64,000 bases of DNA from NCBI RefSeq assembly GCF_014171595.1, contig NZ_CP050451.1, forward strand, positions 1,674,001-1,738,000, given 5' to 3'. The DNA comes from Massilia sp. Se16.2.3 (GTDB lineage Bacteria > Pseudomonadota > Gammaproteobacteria > Burkholderiales > Burkholderiaceae_D). The notes beneath the pieces are model-generated. The model worked only from the letters and a program-made list of their open reading frames with translations, was not told where the DNA came from and made no database searches. Shown here piece after piece: positions 52,556 through 63,207 of the stretch. The position numbers were made by a program, and so were the translations under genes. Numbering within the stretch: the first letter of the stretch is position 1; the number at the start of each line of letters is the position of its first letter.

Positions 52556-52594
52556 CGTCCATGCCGTACATGCCCGCTGCGCCTGTGGCCATCT

Positions 52595-53695
52595 TCAAGC
52601 GGGGTACAGCGCCCCCAGCACCCGCGGACCTGTTGCGCCCGTCACCGCCGGCATGTTGCCTGGCTGACGCAGGTTGAAGCGATAGCCCAGCCAGGCAAAG
52701 GCCAGTGCCTCGACGTGGTTCGGGGCAATGCCCAGTTCCGCCGTCGATTCGACCAGCACCTGGCCGCCGAGGGCGGCGCCCAGCATGCGCAGCAGGGTGC
52801 CGTTATGGGCACCGCCGCCGCAGACGTAGACGGCGTCGATCCGGACCTGTTCGTCGAGGATGGCGCGCGCGATCGTCTGCGCGGTCAGGGCGGTGAGCGT
52901 GGCCTGTACGTCGGCCGCGACCACGCCGGCGAAACCCGCCAGGCGGGCGTCGAGCCAGTCCATATGGAACAGGTCGCGGCCCGTGCTCTTCGGTGCCGGC
53001 TGATGGAAATAGGGTTCCTGCAGCAGGTAGGCCAGCAGGGCGGCGTCCACCTTCCCGCTCGCGGCCCGGGCGCCGCTGGCATCGTACTCCTTGCCCTGGT
53101 GGCGCCCGATCCAGCCGTCCAGCAAGACATTGCCGGGACCGGTATCGTAGCCGGTCACGCGGCCGTCGGCATGCAGCATGCTGATGTTGCCGATGCCGCC
53201 GATATTGACCACCACCCGCGTCGTGCCGGGTTTGCCGAAGGCCGCCGCGTGAAAGGCCGGCACGGGGGCGCCTTGGCCGCCGGCGGCGATGTCGCGGCTG
53301 CGAAAGTCGGCGATGACGTCGATGCCCGTCAGTTCGGCCAGCAGGGAGGGATTGTTGGTCTGGCGCGTAAAGCCGCGTTCCGGGCGGTGGCGTACCGTCT
53401 GGCCGTGCACGGCGACGGCAGCAACCGGTCCCGGGGCGCGCGTCGCGAGCATGCCGGCACACTGCGCGTAGGCATGCGCCAGGCCGTTGGCGGCGATCGC
53501 CTCGCGCTCGATCTCGTTGGGGCCGTTTGCCTGCAGCCCCATGAGCTCGGTGCGCAGCGCGGCAGGGAAGGGGACGAAGGCAGACTCCAGGGTGCGGATC
53601 GCGCCATCGGCGAAATCGGCAAGCACGCCGTCCACGCCGTCGAGGCTGGTGCCGGACATCAGGCCGATATACAGGGAGGAAGATGAGGTCGTCAT
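52595..53695 (-). CDS. anmK: Anhydro-N-acetylmuramic acid kinase
   Basis: AnmK phosphorylates anhydro-MurNAc from recycled peptidoglycan to MurNAc-6-phosphate. The 366-residue product has the motif [15 protein letters not shown], the phosphate-binding [12 protein letters not shown], the [11 protein letters not shown] motif and the [12 protein letters not shown] motif. ATG 53695 ([11 protein letters not shown]) is the start; upstream codons are not conserved. Its neighbour, the M23 peptidase, also concerns the cell wall. Confidence 0.95.
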   Translation of the reverse strand: MTTSSSSLYIGLMSGTSLDGVDGVLADFADGAIRTLESAFVPFPAALRTELMGLQANGPNEIEREAIAANGLAHAYAQCAGMLATRAPGPVAAVAVHGQTVRHRPERGFTRQTNNPSLLAELTGIDVIADFRSRDIAAGGQGAPVPAFHAAAFGKPGTTRVVVNIGGIGNISMLHADGRVTGYDTGPGNVLLDGWIGRHQGKEYDASGARAASGKVDAALLAYLLQEPYFHQPAPKSTGRDLFHMDWLDARLAGFAGVVAADVQATLTALTAQTIARAILDEQVRIDAVYVCGGGAHNGTLLRMLGAALGGQVLVESTAELGIAPNHVEALAFAWLGYRFNLRQPGNMPAVTGATGPRVLGALYPA

Positions 53696-53753
53696 ATGCG
53701 CATCATAGATGAAAGCGTGACTGCAAAATGCCCGCCGTGGCTGCGGCAGGCAA

Positions 53754-53787
53754 CAAAAAAGCCTGCCGTGCAAATGCAGGGCAGGCT
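53754..53787 (-). terminator. Intrinsic terminator after the M23 peptidase gene
   Basis: On the minus strand, GCCTGCC and GGCAGGC (53786-53780 and 53767-53761) form a stem followed by a T-run, 22 bases past the stop codon. Confidence 0.82.
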
Positions 53788-53808
53788 TTCTCGAAGAGGC
53801 GAATCGCT

Positions 53809-55173
53809 TTAGCGGGCCGCCATGGCGTTGCCGCCTGGAGTCAGCAGCGAGAAGCGGTGGTTCATCTCGGCAGCTGCCATGCGGAAGCGGGCCAGCTCGC
53901 CCTTGCTCAGCGGGGCGGCCATCAGGTCCTTCAGCGTGCTTGGATCGCGCGCGACATTGGCAACGCGGAACTCATAGTGCAGGTGGGCACCGGTCGACCA
54001 GCCGGTCGAGCCGACAAAACCGATCACTTCACCCTGGCTGACCTTGGCACCCTTGCGCAGGCCGCTGTTGAAGCGGCTCATGTGGGCATAGGCGGTGCTG
54101 TAATTGCCCCAGTGCTTGATGACGACCATGTTGCCGTAGCCGTTCGAGACGCCGATGAAGTCGATGGTGCCGTCGCCCGAGGCGTGGATCGGGGTGCCGA
54201 GGGAAGCGGCGTAGTCGATGCCCTTGTGGGCTTTCCACTGGCCCGAGATCGGGTGCACGCGGTTGGCGAAGCCCGACGAGACGCGCGAGAATTCCAGCGG
54301 CGACTTGAGGAAGGCTTTTTTCAGCGACTTGCCGTCCAGGCTGTAGTAGCCGCCCTGCCTGGTCACCGGGTCTTCGAACCAGACAGCCTGGTAGCTCACG
54401 CCGCGATTGATGAATTCGCCTGCCAGGATGCGGCCGGTTTTCACCAGTTCGCCGTCGAGCCAGAAGGTTTCGTAGACAACATTAAAGCGGTCGCCGCGCT
54501 TGATGTCGCCGCGGAAGTCGATGTTGGTCGAGAACATCTTGACGATTTCGCCGACGACGGAGTCGGGAATCGAGCCGCCGTCGACATTCGCGTCGGTCGC
54601 CGAATACAGCGAGGAGCTGTTGAGCTCGCGCGAACGCATTTCGACGCGGCGTTCCAGCTTGGCCGGTGCTTCCGAAGCCTTGAAGCTGTCGCCATCGCGT
54701 GCGATGGTGAGCGTGGTCGGGGCGTTGTTCTTGTCGGTGAGGGTGGCGCGCAGCGACAGCAGCAGGCCGTTTTCGTCGGTCTCGGCCTGCAGGCGCTTGC
54801 CGTTCTTCAGCGACAGGATGCGGCGGGCCAGTTTGTCGGAGCGGATGAAGTTCTGTGCCTGTGCATCTTCCACACCCAGGCGTGCCAGCATGGTGCCAAC
54901 GGAGTCGCCCGAACGGACGCGCTCTTCGTGGATGAACTGCTGCTCGTCCTGCTGGAGCGCGGCGATCTGGTCGGAGAGATTGGGCAGGGCCAGGTTCTCG
55001 GCAACCGACTTGACCGGCACGTCGGCGTCGTCCTGCGCGATCGGCGCCGTAGCCACGGCGCCGAATGCGCACAGTGCCAGGGCGAGCGCGCCAGCGCCGA
55101 CGATACGGGTCTTGCGACTCATGTTCGCCAAGCGGAACGGGCTGTTGCCAGTGATTTTATGTATAGGATTCAT
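53809..55173 (-). CDS. M23 family metallopeptidase, periplasmic
   Basis: The product has an N-terminal hydrophobic segment (residues about 22-44) acting as signal or anchor, a LysM/OapA-like region ([18 protein letters not shown]) and the M23 domain with [33 protein letters not shown] and HLHYEF, providing the HxGxD and HxH zinc ligands. It is a DD-endopeptidase of the MepM/NlpD type. ATG 55173 was chosen because it precedes the hydrophobic segment within one short tail. It is divergent from tyrS. Confidence 0.93.
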   Translation of the reverse strand: MNPIHKITGNSPFRLANMSRKTRIVGAGALALALCAFGAVATAPIAQDDADVPVKSVAENLALPNLSDQIAALQQDEQQFIHEERVRSGDSVGTMLARLGVEDAQAQNFIRSDKLARRILSLKNGKRLQAETDENGLLLSLRATLTDKNNAPTTLTIARDGDSFKASEAPAKLERRVEMRSRELNSSSLYSATDANVDGGSIPDSVVGEIVKMFSTNIDFRGDIKRGDRFNVVYETFWLDGELVKTGRILAGEFINRGVSYQAVWFEDPVTRQGGYYSLDGKSLKKAFLKSPLEFSRVSSGFANRVHPISGQWKAHKGIDYAASLGTPIHASGDGTIDFIGVSNGYGNMVVIKHWGNYSTAYAHMSRFNSGLRKGAKVSQGEVIGFVGSTGWSTGAHLHYEFRVANVARDPSTLKDLMAAPLSKGELARFRMAAAEMNHRFSLLTPGGNAMAAR

Positions 55174-55323
55174 GCAATCAGTTAAAATTTGCCGCTTCAA
55201 CTTCGGGCCACTTTTATTCTTGTTGTTTTGAAAAGTTTTCCTACGGCAAGATTGATGGGATCGAGCATTATACCAAAATACGTGGTCCTACAACCGCTTT
55301 AGCCAATTTCCTACAAATAATTT

Positions 55324-56589
55324 ATGACCTCGCCCGCGTCTTGTAGTAATAACAACCCTGCGTCCGCCACCTCTACCTTGCCCCTGTCCGACAAGGTGCA
55401 AGAGGCGCTCGCCATCACGAAACGCGGTGTCGACGAACTGCTGATCGAAAGCGAATTTGCACAAAAGCTGGCCCGCTCGGAAGCGACCGGTACGCCGCTG
55501 CGCATCAAGCTGGGCCTGGACCCGACCGCCCCGGACCTGCATCTGGGCCACACCGTCGTACTGAACAAGCTGCGCCAGTTGCAGAACCTGGGGCACCAGG
55601 TGATCTTCCTGATCGGCGACTTCACTTCGATGATCGGCGACCCGTCGGGCCGCAACGTCACCCGTCCGCCGCTGACGCGCGAGCAGGTCGAGGAAAACGC
55701 CCAGACCTACTTCCGCCAGGCAGCCTTGGTGCTGAACGCCGAGCGTACCGAAATGCGCTACAACTCCGAGTGGTGCGACCCGCTGGGCGCGCGCGGCATG
55801 ATTCAGCTGGCCTCGCGCTACACCGTGGCACGCATGATGGAACGCGACGACTTCACCAAGCGCTACAAGAGTGGGACACCGATTGCTGTGCATGAGTTCC
55901 TCTATCCTTTGATGCAGGGCTACGATTCGGTTGCTTTGAAAGCAGACCTTGAGTTGGGTGGAACAGATCAAAAATTCAACCTCCTCGTTGGCCGTGAATT
56001 GCAGAAAGATTACGGTCAGGAACCGCAGTGCATTCTGACCATGCCGCTGCTCGAGGGCCTGGACGGCGTCGAGAAGATGTCGAAATCGAAGAACAACTAC
56101 ATCGGCATCACCGAGGCGCCGAACACGATGTTCGCCAAGCTGATGAGTATTTCCGACGTCATGATGTGGCGTTACTACGAGCTGCTTTCGTTCCGCTCGC
56201 TGGACGACATTGCCTCCTTGAAAGCCGCAACCGGGGCCGGCGCCAATCCGCGCGACGCGAAAGTCGCCCTGGCCCAGGAAATCGTCACCCGTTTCCATTC
56301 GGCGCAGGCGGCCCAGGATGCGCTGGCCGACTTCGTCAACCGCTCGAAGGGTGGCATCCCGGACGAGGTGCCGGAAGTCACGGTCGCGGGCGCGCCGCTT
56401 GGCGTGGCCCAACTGCTCAAGGCTGCCGGCCTGTGCGCGTCCACCTCGGAAGCGATGCGCATGGTCGACCAGGGCGGCGTACGCATCGATGGCGCTGTCG
56501 TGAGCGACAAGAACCTGAAGGTCGAGGCCGGCAACTTCGTGATGCAAGTTGGCAAGCGCAAGTTCGCGCGTGTGAATTTCAGCGCATGA
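55324..56589 (+). CDS. tyrS: Tyrosine--tRNA ligase
   Basis: TyrS charges tRNA-Tyr. Class I signatures are HLGH in [16 protein letters not shown] and [11 protein letters not shown]; the C-terminal S4 domain ([21 protein letters not shown]) binds the anticodon arm. At 421 residues it belongs to the longer TyrRS branch. A patch at about 55866-56030 has visibly lower GC and different codon choice from its flanks, though the protein is continuous. The stop overlaps the dtd start. Confidence 0.95.
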   Translation: MTSPASCSNNNPASATSTLPLSDKVQEALAITKRGVDELLIESEFAQKLARSEATGTPLRIKLGLDPTAPDLHLGHTVVLNKLRQLQNLGHQVIFLIGDFTSMIGDPSGRNVTRPPLTREQVEENAQTYFRQAALVLNAERTEMRYNSEWCDPLGARGMIQLASRYTVARMMERDDFTKRYKSGTPIAVHEFLYPLMQGYDSVALKADLELGGTDQKFNLLVGRELQKDYGQEPQCILTMPLLEGLDGVEKMSKSKNNYIGITEAPNTMFAKLMSISDVMMWRYYELLSFRSLDDIASLKAATGAGANPRDAKVALAQEIVTRFHSAQAAQDALADFVNRSKGGIPDEVPEVTVAGAPLGVAQLLKAAGLCASTSEAMRMVDQGGVRIDGAVVSDKNLKVEAGNFVMQVGKRKFARVNFSA

Positions 56590-57044
56590 TCGGACTGCTG
56601 CAACGCGTCAGCCACGCAAGCGTCGTGGTCGATGGCGCCACGGTAGGCGCGATTGACAAGGGCTTGCTGGTGCTGGTCTGCGCCGAGAAGGGCGACACCG
56701 AGCGCGAGGCCGAAGCCTTGTTGGCCAAGCTGCTCGGCTACCGCGTCTTTGCCGACGAGGCCGGCAAGATGAACCGCAGCCTGCGCGACATCGCCGGCGA
56801 TCTGCTGCTGGTGCCCCAGTTCACGCTGGCGGCCGATACCCGTTCCGGCACCCGGCCCTCGTTTTCGCCGGCCGCGGCGCCGGAAGACGGGCGGCGCCTG
56901 TTCGACCATGTCGTGCGCCAGGCCAGGGCCTCCCATGGCAAGGTGGAAACAGGGCGTTTTGGCGCCGACATGCAGGTGGCATTGACGAACGATGGTCCCG
57001 TGACGATCTGGCTGCGCGTTGATCCCGTCGTTGTCGCGCGTTGA
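56586..57044 (+). CDS. dtd: D-aminoacyl-tRNA deacylase
   Basis: Dtd hydrolyses D-aminoacyl-tRNAs, including D-Tyr-tRNA. The 152-residue product begins [13 protein letters not shown] and has the catalytic motif [21 protein letters not shown] and the tail [12 protein letters not shown] (NxGPxT). The ATG overlaps the tyrS stop, which fits a functional pair. Confidence 0.95.
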   Translation: MIGLLQRVSHASVVVDGATVGAIDKGLLVLVCAEKGDTEREAEALLAKLLGYRVFADEAGKMNRSLRDIAGDLLLVPQFTLAADTRSGTRPSFSPAAAPEDGRRLFDHVVRQARASHGKVETGRFGADMQVALTNDGPVTIWLRVDPVVVAR

Positions 57045-57096
57045 AACCTGCCTTGCCAGCCGCGGTCAATATGAGGAGGCCCACCGGGAGTCTGCG

Positions 57097-57762
57097 ATGA
57101 AGATCTGGAGTGATTCGTTTACCGAAGGCGGGCTGATCCCGCCAGAGTGCGCGTTTGCCGTCGCCGATGCGGCCAGGCATGTGCGCCTGTCGAGCAACCG
57201 CAATCCGCACCTGGCCTGGGACGAGGTGCCGGCCGGCACCCAATCGCTCGTCATCCTCTGCGTCGATGGCGACGCGCCTTCGGATGGAACCGACGTCAAC
57301 AAGGAAGGGCGCACCGTGCCCGAAGGCCTGAAACGGGCTGATTTCCATCACTGGGCACTGGTCGACATTCCGCCCAGCCTGAAGTCAATTGCAGAAGGGC
57401 AGTTTTCCGACATGGTGACTCCCGGCGGCAAGAGCGGGCCGAACCTGCCTTTCCTCGTCAAGAACGGCACCGAGCACCAGTTGCGCCAGGGTATCAATGA
57501 CTATACTGGCTGGTTCGCGAACGATCCCGACATGGCTGGCCAGTATTTCGGCTACGACGGACCCTGCCCGCCGTGGAACGACGAGCGCGTGCACACCTAT
57601 GTGTTTACGATCTACGCACTCGACGTTCCGCAGTTGGCGCTCGATGGCGAGTTCACCTGTGCGGAAGTACGCGAGGCGCTGATCGGCCATATCCTCGACG
57701 AAGCCCAGATTTTCGGCGTGTACTCGCTCAACCCCGACGTCGCCTCGACGCTGTCCACCTGA
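57097..57762 (+). CDS. PEBP-like (YbhB/YbcL family) protein
   Basis: The product shows the phosphatidylethanolamine-binding protein motifs LVILCVDGDAPSDG, HHWALVDIP and GYDGPCPPWNDERVHTYVFTIYALD. It is a soluble 221-residue protein with no signal peptide; ligand is unknown. GGGAG lies before the ATG. It follows dtd by 52 bases and may be co-transcribed. Confidence 0.9.
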   Translation: MKIWSDSFTEGGLIPPECAFAVADAARHVRLSSNRNPHLAWDEVPAGTQSLVILCVDGDAPSDGTDVNKEGRTVPEGLKRADFHHWALVDIPPSLKSIAEGQFSDMVTPGGKSGPNLPFLVKNGTEHQLRQGINDYTGWFANDPDMAGQYFGYDGPCPPWNDERVHTYVFTIYALDVPQLALDGEFTCAEVREALIGHILDEAQIFGVYSLNPDVASTLST

Positions 57763-57793
57763 AGCGCCGGGAATCCCGGCGCACACTTAACTC

Positions 57794-58450
57794 ATGCAAG
57801 ACGACAAGACCACGCGGATCCTGCTGATCCGCCACGGCGAAACGGCGTGGAACGCCGAGCGCCGCCTGCAAGGCCACCTCGATATCGACCTCAACGAAGA
57901 GGGCAGGCGCCAGGCCCGGGCCCTGGCCGCGGCGCTGGGGGACGAGCCGATCGACGTGCTCGTCGCCAGCGACCTGGCGCGCGCCAGCCAGACGGCAAAA
58001 GCCATTGGCGACGGGCGCGGCCTGCCGCTGTTCATCGATGCGCGCCTGCGCGAGCGCTGCTATGGCGGCTTCGAGGGCCTGCTGTACTCCGAGATCGCCG
58101 CACGTTTTCCACACGCGTTCGCTGCCTGGCAGGGGCGTGATGTCGATGCAGTGCTGCCGCCTGGTAAGAATCGGGGCGAAAGTTTCCGCGAGTTCTATGA
58201 CCGGTCGATCGGCGCCATCCTCGGCTGGGCTGCGGACAATCCCGGCAGGACGCTGGCCCTGGTGGCCCATGGCGGTGTGCTCGAGTGCGCCTACCGGGCC
58301 GCTCTCGGCCTGTCTCTGGTAACGCCGCGCGATTTTAAAATCCACAACGCCAGCATCAACCGCTTCCTGGTGAAAGATAGCAAGCTCGAGCTGGTGAACT
58401 GGGGCGAGGTTGAGCATTTGCGCGACGCCACGCTGGATGATGTCGGCTAG
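57794..58450 (+). CDS. Histidine phosphatase family protein
   Basis: The RHGET motif (LIRHGETAWNAERRLQGHLD) carries the phospho-accepting His, the second His is in VAHGGVLEC, and the catalytic acid lies in LRERCYGGFEG. It is a 218-residue phosphatase of the phosphoglycerate mutase-like superfamily, similar to GpmB/CobC types; substrate is not predictable. The start is 31 bases after the PEBP gene. Confidence 0.9.
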   Translation: MQDDKTTRILLIRHGETAWNAERRLQGHLDIDLNEEGRRQARALAAALGDEPIDVLVASDLARASQTAKAIGDGRGLPLFIDARLRERCYGGFEGLLYSEIAARFPHAFAAWQGRDVDAVLPPGKNRGESFREFYDRSIGAILGWAADNPGRTLALVAHGGVLECAYRAALGLSLVTPRDFKIHNASINRFLVKDSKLELVNWGEVEHLRDATLDDVG

Positions 58451-58555
58451 CCACTTCTTTCCATTCTGTCCAGCACCATTTATCGCGTTCGCTACAGTTT
58501 GGAAAAAAATTTGCTGATTAATTGAGCAGGGGATCGGGTAAAATAGCAGGTTCCC

Positions 58556-59605
58556 GTGCCTTCCCAACATATTCCTGCTGTGCAAATCGGTCCTTATCTC
58601 CTCCGCAATAATGTCTTCGTTGCGCCCATGGCCGGCGTGACCGACCGCCCGTTCCGCCAGCTGTGCAAGCAGCTCGGTGCCGGCTATGCGGTGTCCGAGA
58701 TGGCGGCCTCCAATCCCCGCCTGTGGGCCAGCGAAAAGACCAGCCGCCGCACCGACCACGCGGGCGAGATGGAGCCGAAGGCGGTACAGATCGCCGGCGC
58801 CGACCCCCAGGACCTGGCCGACTGCGCCCGCCATAACGTCGAGCGCGGCGCGCAGATCATCGACATCAATATGGGTTGCCCGGTGAAAAAGGTTTGCAAT
58901 AGCTGGTGCGGTTCGGCCCTGCTGCAGCACGAAGACCTGGTCGAACGCATCCTGCATGCGGTCGTCGCGGCGGTGGACGTGCCCGTTACCCTGAAATTCC
59001 GTACTGGCTGGGATCGCCAAAACAAGAATGCTTTGAATATTGCGCGCATGGCGGAACAGGCCGGCATCCAGATGCTGACCCTGCACGGGCGTACCCGGGC
59101 CGACGGCTACAAGGGCGAGGCCGAATACGACACGATCCGCGCCGTCAAGGCGGCGGTCGGCATTCCGGTGGTCGCCAACGGCGACATCACGACCCCGCAA
59201 AAGGCGAAATTTGTGCTCGACTACACGGGTGCGGACGCCGTCATGATCGGCCGCGCGGCCCAGGGCCGGCCCTGGATCTGCCGCGAAATCGACCACTACC
59301 TGCGTACCGGCGAACTGCTGCCGCCGCCGCTGGTGGAAGAGGTGCGCGCCCTCATGAACGAACACCTGCCGGCACATTATGCCTTCTACGGCGAGTATGT
59401 CGGCGTGCGCACCGCGCGCAAGCACATCGGCTGGTATGTCGAGGATTTGCCCGGCGGCGAGGCGTTCCGCCAGCAGATGAACCGTCTCGAGTCGACGGCC
59501 GAGCAGCTCGCGGCCGTGGATAATTTTTTCCAATCCCAACTCCGACATGGCGAGCGGTTACAATACCGGCCCGCAGAGCTTATGCAAGATGCAATAGCGG
59601 CATAG
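58556..59605 (+). CDS. dusB: tRNA-dihydrouridine synthase DusB
   Basis: DusB reduces uridine in tRNA using FMN and NADPH. The product has the FMN loop APMAGVTDRPFRQLC, the NMGCPVKKVCNSWCGSALL motif with the catalytic cysteine, LHGRTRADGYKG and VANGDITTPQKA plus IGRAAQGRPWI. It starts with GTG. It stands before fis, as in many proteobacteria where dusB-fis is an operon. Confidence 0.94.
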   Translation: MPSQHIPAVQIGPYLLRNNVFVAPMAGVTDRPFRQLCKQLGAGYAVSEMAASNPRLWASEKTSRRTDHAGEMEPKAVQIAGADPQDLADCARHNVERGAQIIDINMGCPVKKVCNSWCGSALLQHEDLVERILHAVVAAVDVPVTLKFRTGWDRQNKNALNIARMAEQAGIQMLTLHGRTRADGYKGEAEYDTIRAVKAAVGIPVVANGDITTPQKAKFVLDYTGADAVMIGRAAQGRPWICREIDHYLRTGELLPPPLVEEVRALMNEHLPAHYAFYGEYVGVRTARKHIGWYVEDLPGGEAFRQQMNRLESTAEQLAAVDNFFQSQLRHGERLQYRPAELMQDAIAA

Positions 59606-59690
59606 TAAAAGTAGTCAAACAAGAAAAACGATTTGGGGACAGTGCCGGCACATCGGCACAGCAATCACTAACCAGGACGAAGCAGCAGAC

Positions 59691-59924
59691 ATGAGCAAAG
59701 AGAGTATCCAGGAAGTTGTCCAGAAGAGCCTCGAGGACTATTTCAATGACCTGGGCGAGCAGAAACCGACGAACATCTACGACATGATGCTGCTGACCGT
59801 CGAGAAGCCGATCCTGGAAGTGGTGATGACGCGCGCCGACGGCAACCAGTCGCACGCCGCCCAGATGCTGGGCATCAACCGCAATACCTTGCGCAAGAAA
59901 CTGCAAGAGCACGGACTGCTGTAA
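59691..59924 (+). CDS. fis: DNA-binding protein Fis
   Basis: Fis is a nucleoid protein that bends DNA. The 77-residue product ends with the helix-turn-helix [26 protein letters not shown] and has an N-terminal beta-hairpin-like region. It follows dusB by 85 bases; purH begins 91 bases later. Confidence 0.95.
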   Translation: MSKESIQEVVQKSLEDYFNDLGEQKPTNIYDMMLLTVEKPILEVVMTRADGNQSHAAQMLGINRNTLRKKLQEHGLL

Positions 59925-60015
59925 AGTCTGCCGGCACGAGTGGCCGTGCGCGGGCGCGGCCAATATGGCGTGCCCTGATTCCGCACAGAATTCCCATCAA
60001 CAACGGCCACTCCCC

Positions 60016-61602
60016 ATGATCAAACAAGCTCTCATTTCCGTCTCCGACAAGACCGGCGTGCTCGATTTTGCCCGTGCGCTTTCCGCGCTCGGCGTCAATA
60101 TCCTGTCCACCGGCGGCACCGCCAAGCTGCTGCAAGACAATGGCGTGCCGGTGACGGAAGTTGCCGATTACACCGGCTTCCCGGAAATGCTCGACGGCCG
60201 CGTGAAGACCTTGCATCCGAAAGTCCACGGCGGCATCCTGGCGCGCCGCGATTTCCCCGAGCACGTCGCCAAGCTGGAAGAGCACGGCATCCCGCAGATC
60301 GACATGGTCGTGGTCAACCTGTATCCATTCCAGCAGACCGTCGCCAGGGAAGCGTGCTCGCTGGAAGACGCGATCGAGAACATCGACATCGGCGGCCCGA
60401 CCATGCTGCGCTCGGCGGCCAAGAACCATCGCGACGTGGTCGTCATCGTCGACCCGAGCGACTACGGCGTGGTGCTAGCGGAAATGAAAGGGACCGGTGA
60501 GGGCGCCGGCGCCGTGAGCTACGACACCAAGTTCCGCCTGGCCAAGAAAGTCTTCGCGCACACTGCCCAGTATGACGGCGCCATCACGAACTACCTGACC
60601 AGCCTGGGCGAAGACAAGGCACACGCCACCCGCTCGAGCTATCCGCAGACCATCAACATGTCGTTCGAGAAGGTGCAGGACATGCGCTACGGCGAGAACC
60701 CGCACCAGGGCGCCGCCTTCTACCGCGACATCGTCACGATCGATGGCGCGCTGGCGAATTACCGCCAGCTGCAGGGCAAGGAACTGTCGTACAACAATAT
60801 CGCCGATGCGGACGCGGCCTGGGAATGCGTGAAGTCACTGGGTGGCTTCCAGCAACCGGCCGGCTGCGTGATCGTCAAGCATGCCAATCCCTGCGGCGTG
60901 GCCATCGGCGTCGATGCGCTGGACGCGTATGCCCGCGCCCTGCAGACCGACCCCACCTCGGCCTTCGGCGGCATCATCGCCTTCAATGTCGAAGTCGATG
61001 GCCGCGCCGCGGAGGCGCTGGCGAAGCTGTTCGTCGAAGTGCTGATCGCACCGTCCTTTACCGCTGAAGCGCGCCAGATCATGGCGGCCAAGCAGAATGT
61101 GCGCCTGCTGGAAATCCCGCTGGGCAATGGCCACAACGCCTACGACGTGAAGCGCGTCGGCGGCGGCTTGCTGGTGCAGGCGCCGGATGCGAAGAACGTC
61201 GGCATGGCCGACCTGCGCGTGGTGAGCAAAAAGCAGCCGACCCCGCAGCAAATGGCGGACCTGATGTTCGCCTGGCGCGTCGCCAAATTCGTCAAGTCGA
61301 ACGCCATCGTTTTCTGCGCCAACGGCATGACACTGGGCGTCGGGGCAGGGCAGATGAGCCGCATCGATTCGGCCCGCATCGCCTCGATCAAGGCACAGAA
61401 CGCCGGCTTGTCGCTCGCCGGTTCGGCCGTCGCCTCGGATGCCTTCTTCCCCTTCCGTGACGGGCTCGACGTGGTGGTCGATGCCGGCGCCACCTGCGTC
61501 ATCCACCCGGGCGGCTCGATGCGCGACCAGGAAGTCATCGACGCGGCGGACGAACGTGGCGTGGTGATGCTGTACACGGGAACGCGTCACTTCAGGCACT
61601 GA
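60016..61602 (+). CDS. purH: Bifunctional AICAR formyltransferase/IMP cyclohydrolase
   Basis: PurH catalyses the last two steps of IMP synthesis. The N-terminal IMP cyclohydrolase domain ([46 protein letters not shown]) precedes the formyltransferase domain ([47 protein letters not shown]). ATG 60016 begins [12 protein letters not shown]; the upstream 17 codons are unsupported. At 528 residues it has the full length. Confidence 0.96.
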   Translation: MIKQALISVSDKTGVLDFARALSALGVNILSTGGTAKLLQDNGVPVTEVADYTGFPEMLDGRVKTLHPKVHGGILARRDFPEHVAKLEEHGIPQIDMVVVNLYPFQQTVAREACSLEDAIENIDIGGPTMLRSAAKNHRDVVVIVDPSDYGVVLAEMKGTGEGAGAVSYDTKFRLAKKVFAHTAQYDGAITNYLTSLGEDKAHATRSSYPQTINMSFEKVQDMRYGENPHQGAAFYRDIVTIDGALANYRQLQGKELSYNNIADADAAWECVKSLGGFQQPAGCVIVKHANPCGVAIGVDALDAYARALQTDPTSAFGGIIAFNVEVDGRAAEALAKLFVEVLIAPSFTAEARQIMAAKQNVRLLEIPLGNGHNAYDVKRVGGGLLVQAPDAKNVGMADLRVVSKKQPTPQQMADLMFAWRVAKFVKSNAIVFCANGMTLGVGAGQMSRIDSARIASIKAQNAGLSLAGSAVASDAFFPFRDGLDVVVDAGATCVIHPGGSMRDQEVIDAADERGVVMLYTGTRHFRH

Positions 61603-61614
61603 TTGACCGTTGTC

Positions 61615-61899
61615 CGCGTAGGGTAGGCGGGGCGGAATAGTCCAGTGGACTGTTCTGCGGCCTACGCGTTCAACGCACGCATGCGCATTCGCGCAGGGTA
61701 GGCGGGTCCCCCGCCTACGCGTTCAACCATCACATGAAATTCCTGCAGCGGTTTGTCACCGACCGTTGAACGCGTGGGCGGCAAAGCCGCCCACGCTACG
61801 TCCATGGCATGCTATACATGGACTCTGCGCTCGCCGTAACTGGTTTATTGTTGTCAGGCTACCACTGTGCACCCTTCCGCGTGGGCACGGGGTGCCCAC
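61615..61899. repeat. Cluster of four REP/BIME-like palindromes
   Basis: The gap between purH and ruvC (61603-61961) holds no gene but four hairpins: GCGTAGG...CCTACGC with an inner AGTCCA-G-TGGACT (61616-61667), GTAGGCGGG-TCC-CCCGCCTAC (61698-61718), GCGTGGGCGGC-AAA-GCCGCCCACGC (61772-61796) and GTGGGCAC-GGG-GTGCCCAC (61881-61899). Units 1 and 2 are followed by GCGTTCAAC and unit 3 is preceded by the inverse, GTTGAACGC, so this is a composite of alternately oriented units. Confidence 0.75.
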
Positions 61900-61902
61900 C
61901 CT

Positions 61903-61927
61903 ACTGGGTTTTTACCCAGTATTTTTC
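61903..61927 (+). terminator. Possible intrinsic terminator between purH and ruvC
   Basis: ACTGGGT-TTTT-ACCCAGT is a perfect seven-base hairpin followed by ATTTTT. It lies 35 bases before ruvC and could isolate it from purH transcription. Confidence 0.6.
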
Positions 61928-61961
61928 CCACGAACGTTGCTGGCCGGTATAACATTCGTCC

Positions 61962-62498
61962 ATGATTATCCTCGGCATCGACCCAGGCCTGCGCACCACC
62001 GGCTTTGGGGTTATTGAAAAACACGGCAGCAAGCTGCGCTACATAGCCTCGGGCACCATCAAGACCGGACTCGAGGGTGCGCTGCCGCCGCGCCTGAAGA
62101 TCATCCTCGACGGCGTGCGCGAAGTCGTGGCCACCTACGGCCCGCACTGCGCCGCCATCGAAAAAGTGTTCGTGAACGTCAATCCGCAGTCGACCCTGCT
62201 GCTGGGCCAGGCGCGCGGCGCCGCGATCAGCGCGCTGGTGGGCGCCGACCTCGACGTGGCCGAATACTCGCCCACCCAGATCAAGCAATCCGTCGTCGGC
62301 ACCGGCAAGGCCGCCAAGCCGCAGGTCCAGGACATGGTCGCGCGCCTGTTGATGCTGCCCGGCCTGCCCGGCAGCGATGCGGCCGATGCGCTGGGCGTGG
62401 CCATTTGCCACGCGCACACCCACGACACGCTGGCGCTGCTGAACGTGCTCAGCCCGCAGAAGGCCACGCTGCGCATGAAGAACGGCCGCCTCGTCTAA
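61962..62498 (+). CDS. ruvC: Crossover junction endodeoxyribonuclease RuvC
   Basis: RuvC resolves Holliday junctions. The 178-residue product starts [19 protein letters not shown], with the first catalytic Asp in GIDPG, the Glu in [21 protein letters not shown] and the terminal acidic cluster in [15 protein letters not shown]. It leads ruvC-ruvA-ruvB, the standard order. Confidence 0.96.
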   Translation: MIILGIDPGLRTTGFGVIEKHGSKLRYIASGTIKTGLEGALPPRLKIILDGVREVVATYGPHCAAIEKVFVNVNPQSTLLLGQARGAAISALVGADLDVAEYSPTQIKQSVVGTGKAAKPQVQDMVARLLMLPGLPGSDAADALGVAICHAHTHDTLALLNVLSPQKATLRMKNGRLV

Positions 62499-62524
62499 CT
62501 GAACATCAAAAAGAAAGGCCCACC

Positions 62525-63106
62525 ATGATCGGTCGCATTTCCGGAATCCTGCTCGACAAAACCCCGCCGCAACTGCTGGTCGATTGCAACGGCGTCGGCT
62601 ATGAAGTCGACGTGCCGATGAGCACCTATTACAACCTGCCGCATACCGGCGAAAAAGTCGTGCTGTTCACCCACCAGGCCATCCGCGAGGACGCGCACCT
62701 GCTGTTCGGCTTCGGCACGGCCAGCGAGCGGGCACTGTTTCGCCAGCTGATCAAGATTACCGGCGTCGGCGCACGCACCGCGCTGGCGATCCTGTCGGGC
62801 ATGACGGTGGCCGACCTGTCGCAGGCGGTGACGCTGCAGGAAGCCGGCCGCCTGGTGAAGATCCCCGGCATCGGCAAGAAGACCGCCGAACGCCTGCTGC
62901 TGGAACTGAAAGGCAAGATCGGCGCCGACCTCGGCGTGGTCGGCGGCGGCGCCCCGCGCGACGATACGCAAGCGGACGCCATGAATGCGCTGCTGGCATT
63001 AGGGTATTCTGACAAGGAAGCGCTGGTCGCGACCAAGAACCTGCCCGAAGGCGCAAGCGTGTCGGACGCCATCAAGTTCGCACTGAAAGCGCTGTCCAAA
63101 GGATGA
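62525..63106 (+). CDS. ruvA: Holliday junction branch migration protein RuvA
   Basis: RuvA binds the junction and loads RuvB. The 193-residue product has the OB domain ([31 protein letters not shown]), the two helix-hairpin-helix motifs ([13 protein letters not shown] and [16 protein letters not shown]) and the C-terminal RuvB-binding domain. It starts 26 bases after ruvC. Confidence 0.96.
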   Translation: MIGRISGILLDKTPPQLLVDCNGVGYEVDVPMSTYYNLPHTGEKVVLFTHQAIREDAHLLFGFGTASERALFRQLIKITGVGARTALAILSGMTVADLSQAVTLQEAGRLVKIPGIGKKTAERLLLELKGKIGADLGVVGGGAPRDDTQADAMNALLALGYSDKEALVATKNLPEGASVSDAIKFALKALSKG

Positions 63107-63207
63107 GGCAGGATTTTCGCGCGGCACGCCGCGCGCCTGCCGAACGGGTTCGCCATGCAGGGCGAACCCTGGCCTGCGACCATACACGGTATTGTAGAGA
63201 TTAAGCA

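Noticed and set aside
58505..58555. Promoter for dusB using TTGAGC and TAAAAT
   Set aside because: Spacing between the two hexamers is only 11 bases, and the alternative TTGCTG is 22 bases away, so neither pair is credible.
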